A stretch of DNA of 5,339 nt, taken from assembly GCA_002279765.1 (NCBI GenBank), contig NCCR01000034.1, positions 63,288-68,626 of the forward strand, read 5' to 3'. A program made the position numbers and the translations under genes. A model generated the notes under the pieces. That model saw only the letters and a program-made list of their open reading frames with translations. It was not told the origin of the DNA and made no database searches. Each line of letters starts with the position of its first letter. Positions within the stretch are counted from its first letter, which is position 1. Shown here piece after piece: positions 4,914 to 5,339 of this stretch. This stretch comes from Verrucomicrobia bacterium 12-59-8. Lineage in GTDB: Bacteria > Verrucomicrobiota > Verrucomicrobiae > Verrucomicrobiales > Verrucomicrobiaceae.

Positions 4914-5191
4914 TCGAGCGCCGAACCGTTCCGCATCATCTGCCCATTGCGCGAGCTTTGGCTTGGATGCCTCTTGGCCTGAAGCATTTCGCAAGCGGGC
5001 TGTTGCGATCGGGATTGATTTGGGGACTGTGGGGGATGAAAACCGCTGTTTGGGCTGCTGCCTTTTTCATTTGGGTGAACGTGTTGGCTGCTTTTGCTGG
5101 CGAGGGGGAGGTGCTGCCGCCGCCGGTGGCGAATCTGCCGTGGGAGCATGGGGACACGGGGTGCGGCTGCCTGGTGAACTGGCGAAGATGA
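4910..5191 (+). CDS. Small membrane or exported protein, unknown family
   Basis: I do not recognise this gene. From the ATG at 4910 the product has 93 residues: a basic start (MIERRTVPHHLP), a hydrophobic stretch at about 31-63, then a short polar tail with PPP (70-72) and Cys85/Cys87. The ATG overlaps the TGA of the GreA-like gene (ATGA), the usual sign of coupled translation. A second in-frame ATG at 5036 would give 51 residues that begin MKTAVWAAAFFIWVNVLAAFAG, which reads like a signal peptide with possible cleavage after AFA; a G-run lies directly before it. Either start is possible. The last residues (CGCLVNWRR) look arbitrary. A single-base slip at the GGGG of 5158-5161 would continue into a longer helical frame to the right, so the gene may be frameshifted. 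Confidence 0.5.
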   Translation: MIERRTVPHHLPIARALAWMPLGLKHFASGLLRSGLIWGLWGMKTAVWAAAFFIWVNVLAAFAGEGEVLPPPVANLPWEHGDTGCGCLVNWRR

Positions 5192-5339
5192 TGGCGGAGC
5201 AGGTGTTTCACTACGAGACCGCGGCGCTGGTCGGAAGGAAGAAGTCAAAAGTGGTGGGGGCTGCGCGGGCAAGGGGGGAATTGCGGTGGCGCTGGTCGAC
5301 AGACAGGAGTGTCTGTCGTACTTCAGACTGCGGCGTGTG
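5188..5339 (+). CDS. Possible partial ORF running off right end
   Basis: A frame open from at least 5101 to the window end contains an ATG at 5188 that overlaps the stop of the preceding gene as ATGA. From there it reads MMAEQVFHYETAALVGRKK, a plausible helix, then an Arg-rich stretch of low coding character that passes through the hairpin at 5297-5318. It could be a new coupled gene, the true continuation of the 4910 gene after a frameshift, or chance. I recognise no family. Confidence 0.25.
   Translation, partial: MMAEQVFHYETAALVGRKKSKVVGAARARGELRWRWSTDRSVCRTSDCGV
5297..5318. repeat. Perfect 9-bp hairpin, likely intergenic repeat motif
   Basis: CGACAGACA (5297-5305) pairs perfectly with TGTCTGTCG (5310-5318) around GGAG. 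There is no T-run, so it is not a standard terminator. The ACAGACA-ggag-TGTCTGT form resembles short dispersed palindromes I associate with intergenic DNA of Verrucomicrobiota and relatives; that link is from memory and is not shown by this window. Confidence 0.55.

Noticed and set aside
1..5339. CRISPR array, transposase, toxin-antitoxin or phage genes
   Set aside because: No regularly spaced repeats and no motif of these families was seen on either strand.

Overview
The window looks like a piece of a moderately GC-rich Gram-negative-type chromosome. My best guess is a member of Verrucomicrobiota, but this is inference. It rests on gene starts without Shine-Dalgarno sequences, on an intergenic inverted-repeat relic whose forward reading contains a peptide like the LECGGKRSATPL translations I remember from such genomes, and on a GreA-like protein beginning SSAFVKED with a later LPPGA. 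No 16S gene or other decisive marker is present.

Layout: positions 1-351 hold no gene I can support. A tRNA-Val(UAC) lies on the minus strand (382-456) with its own recognisable promoter. Upstream of it, also on the minus strand, is a LysR-type regulator (604-1539). Divergent from it runs a plus-strand cassette: a DoxX-like membrane protein (1685-2125), a CXXC peroxiredoxin-like protein of the AhpC/TSA superfamily (2255-2962) and an Old Yellow Enzyme-type NAD(P)H:flavin oxidoreductase (2980-4098). After a 368-base intergenic stretch with an inverted-repeat element come a GreA/GreB-like protein with a very short coiled coil (4467-4913), a small membrane or exported protein coupled to it by an ATGA overlap (4910-5191), and an open frame running off the right end.

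The main result is regulatory. The lysR-doxX gap and the doxX-peroxiredoxin gap carry the same arrangement: a GCAGTRAT-N11-ATCACTGC dyad, which is a textbook LysR T-N11-A box with 8-base arms. It is followed by about 110 bases of related leader and a related start region (TCCTATGAAT). The dyad centres lie 125 and 123 bases before the two start codons, so the whole operator-leader-start module appears to have been duplicated. The left dyad overlaps the lysR leader, which suggests autoregulation. The right dyad's left arm contains the doxX stop codon. The simplest model is one LysR regulator controlling two transcription units, doxX and prx-OYE, whose products suit defence against electrophiles, quinones or peroxides. 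The inducer and substrates cannot be read from the sequence.
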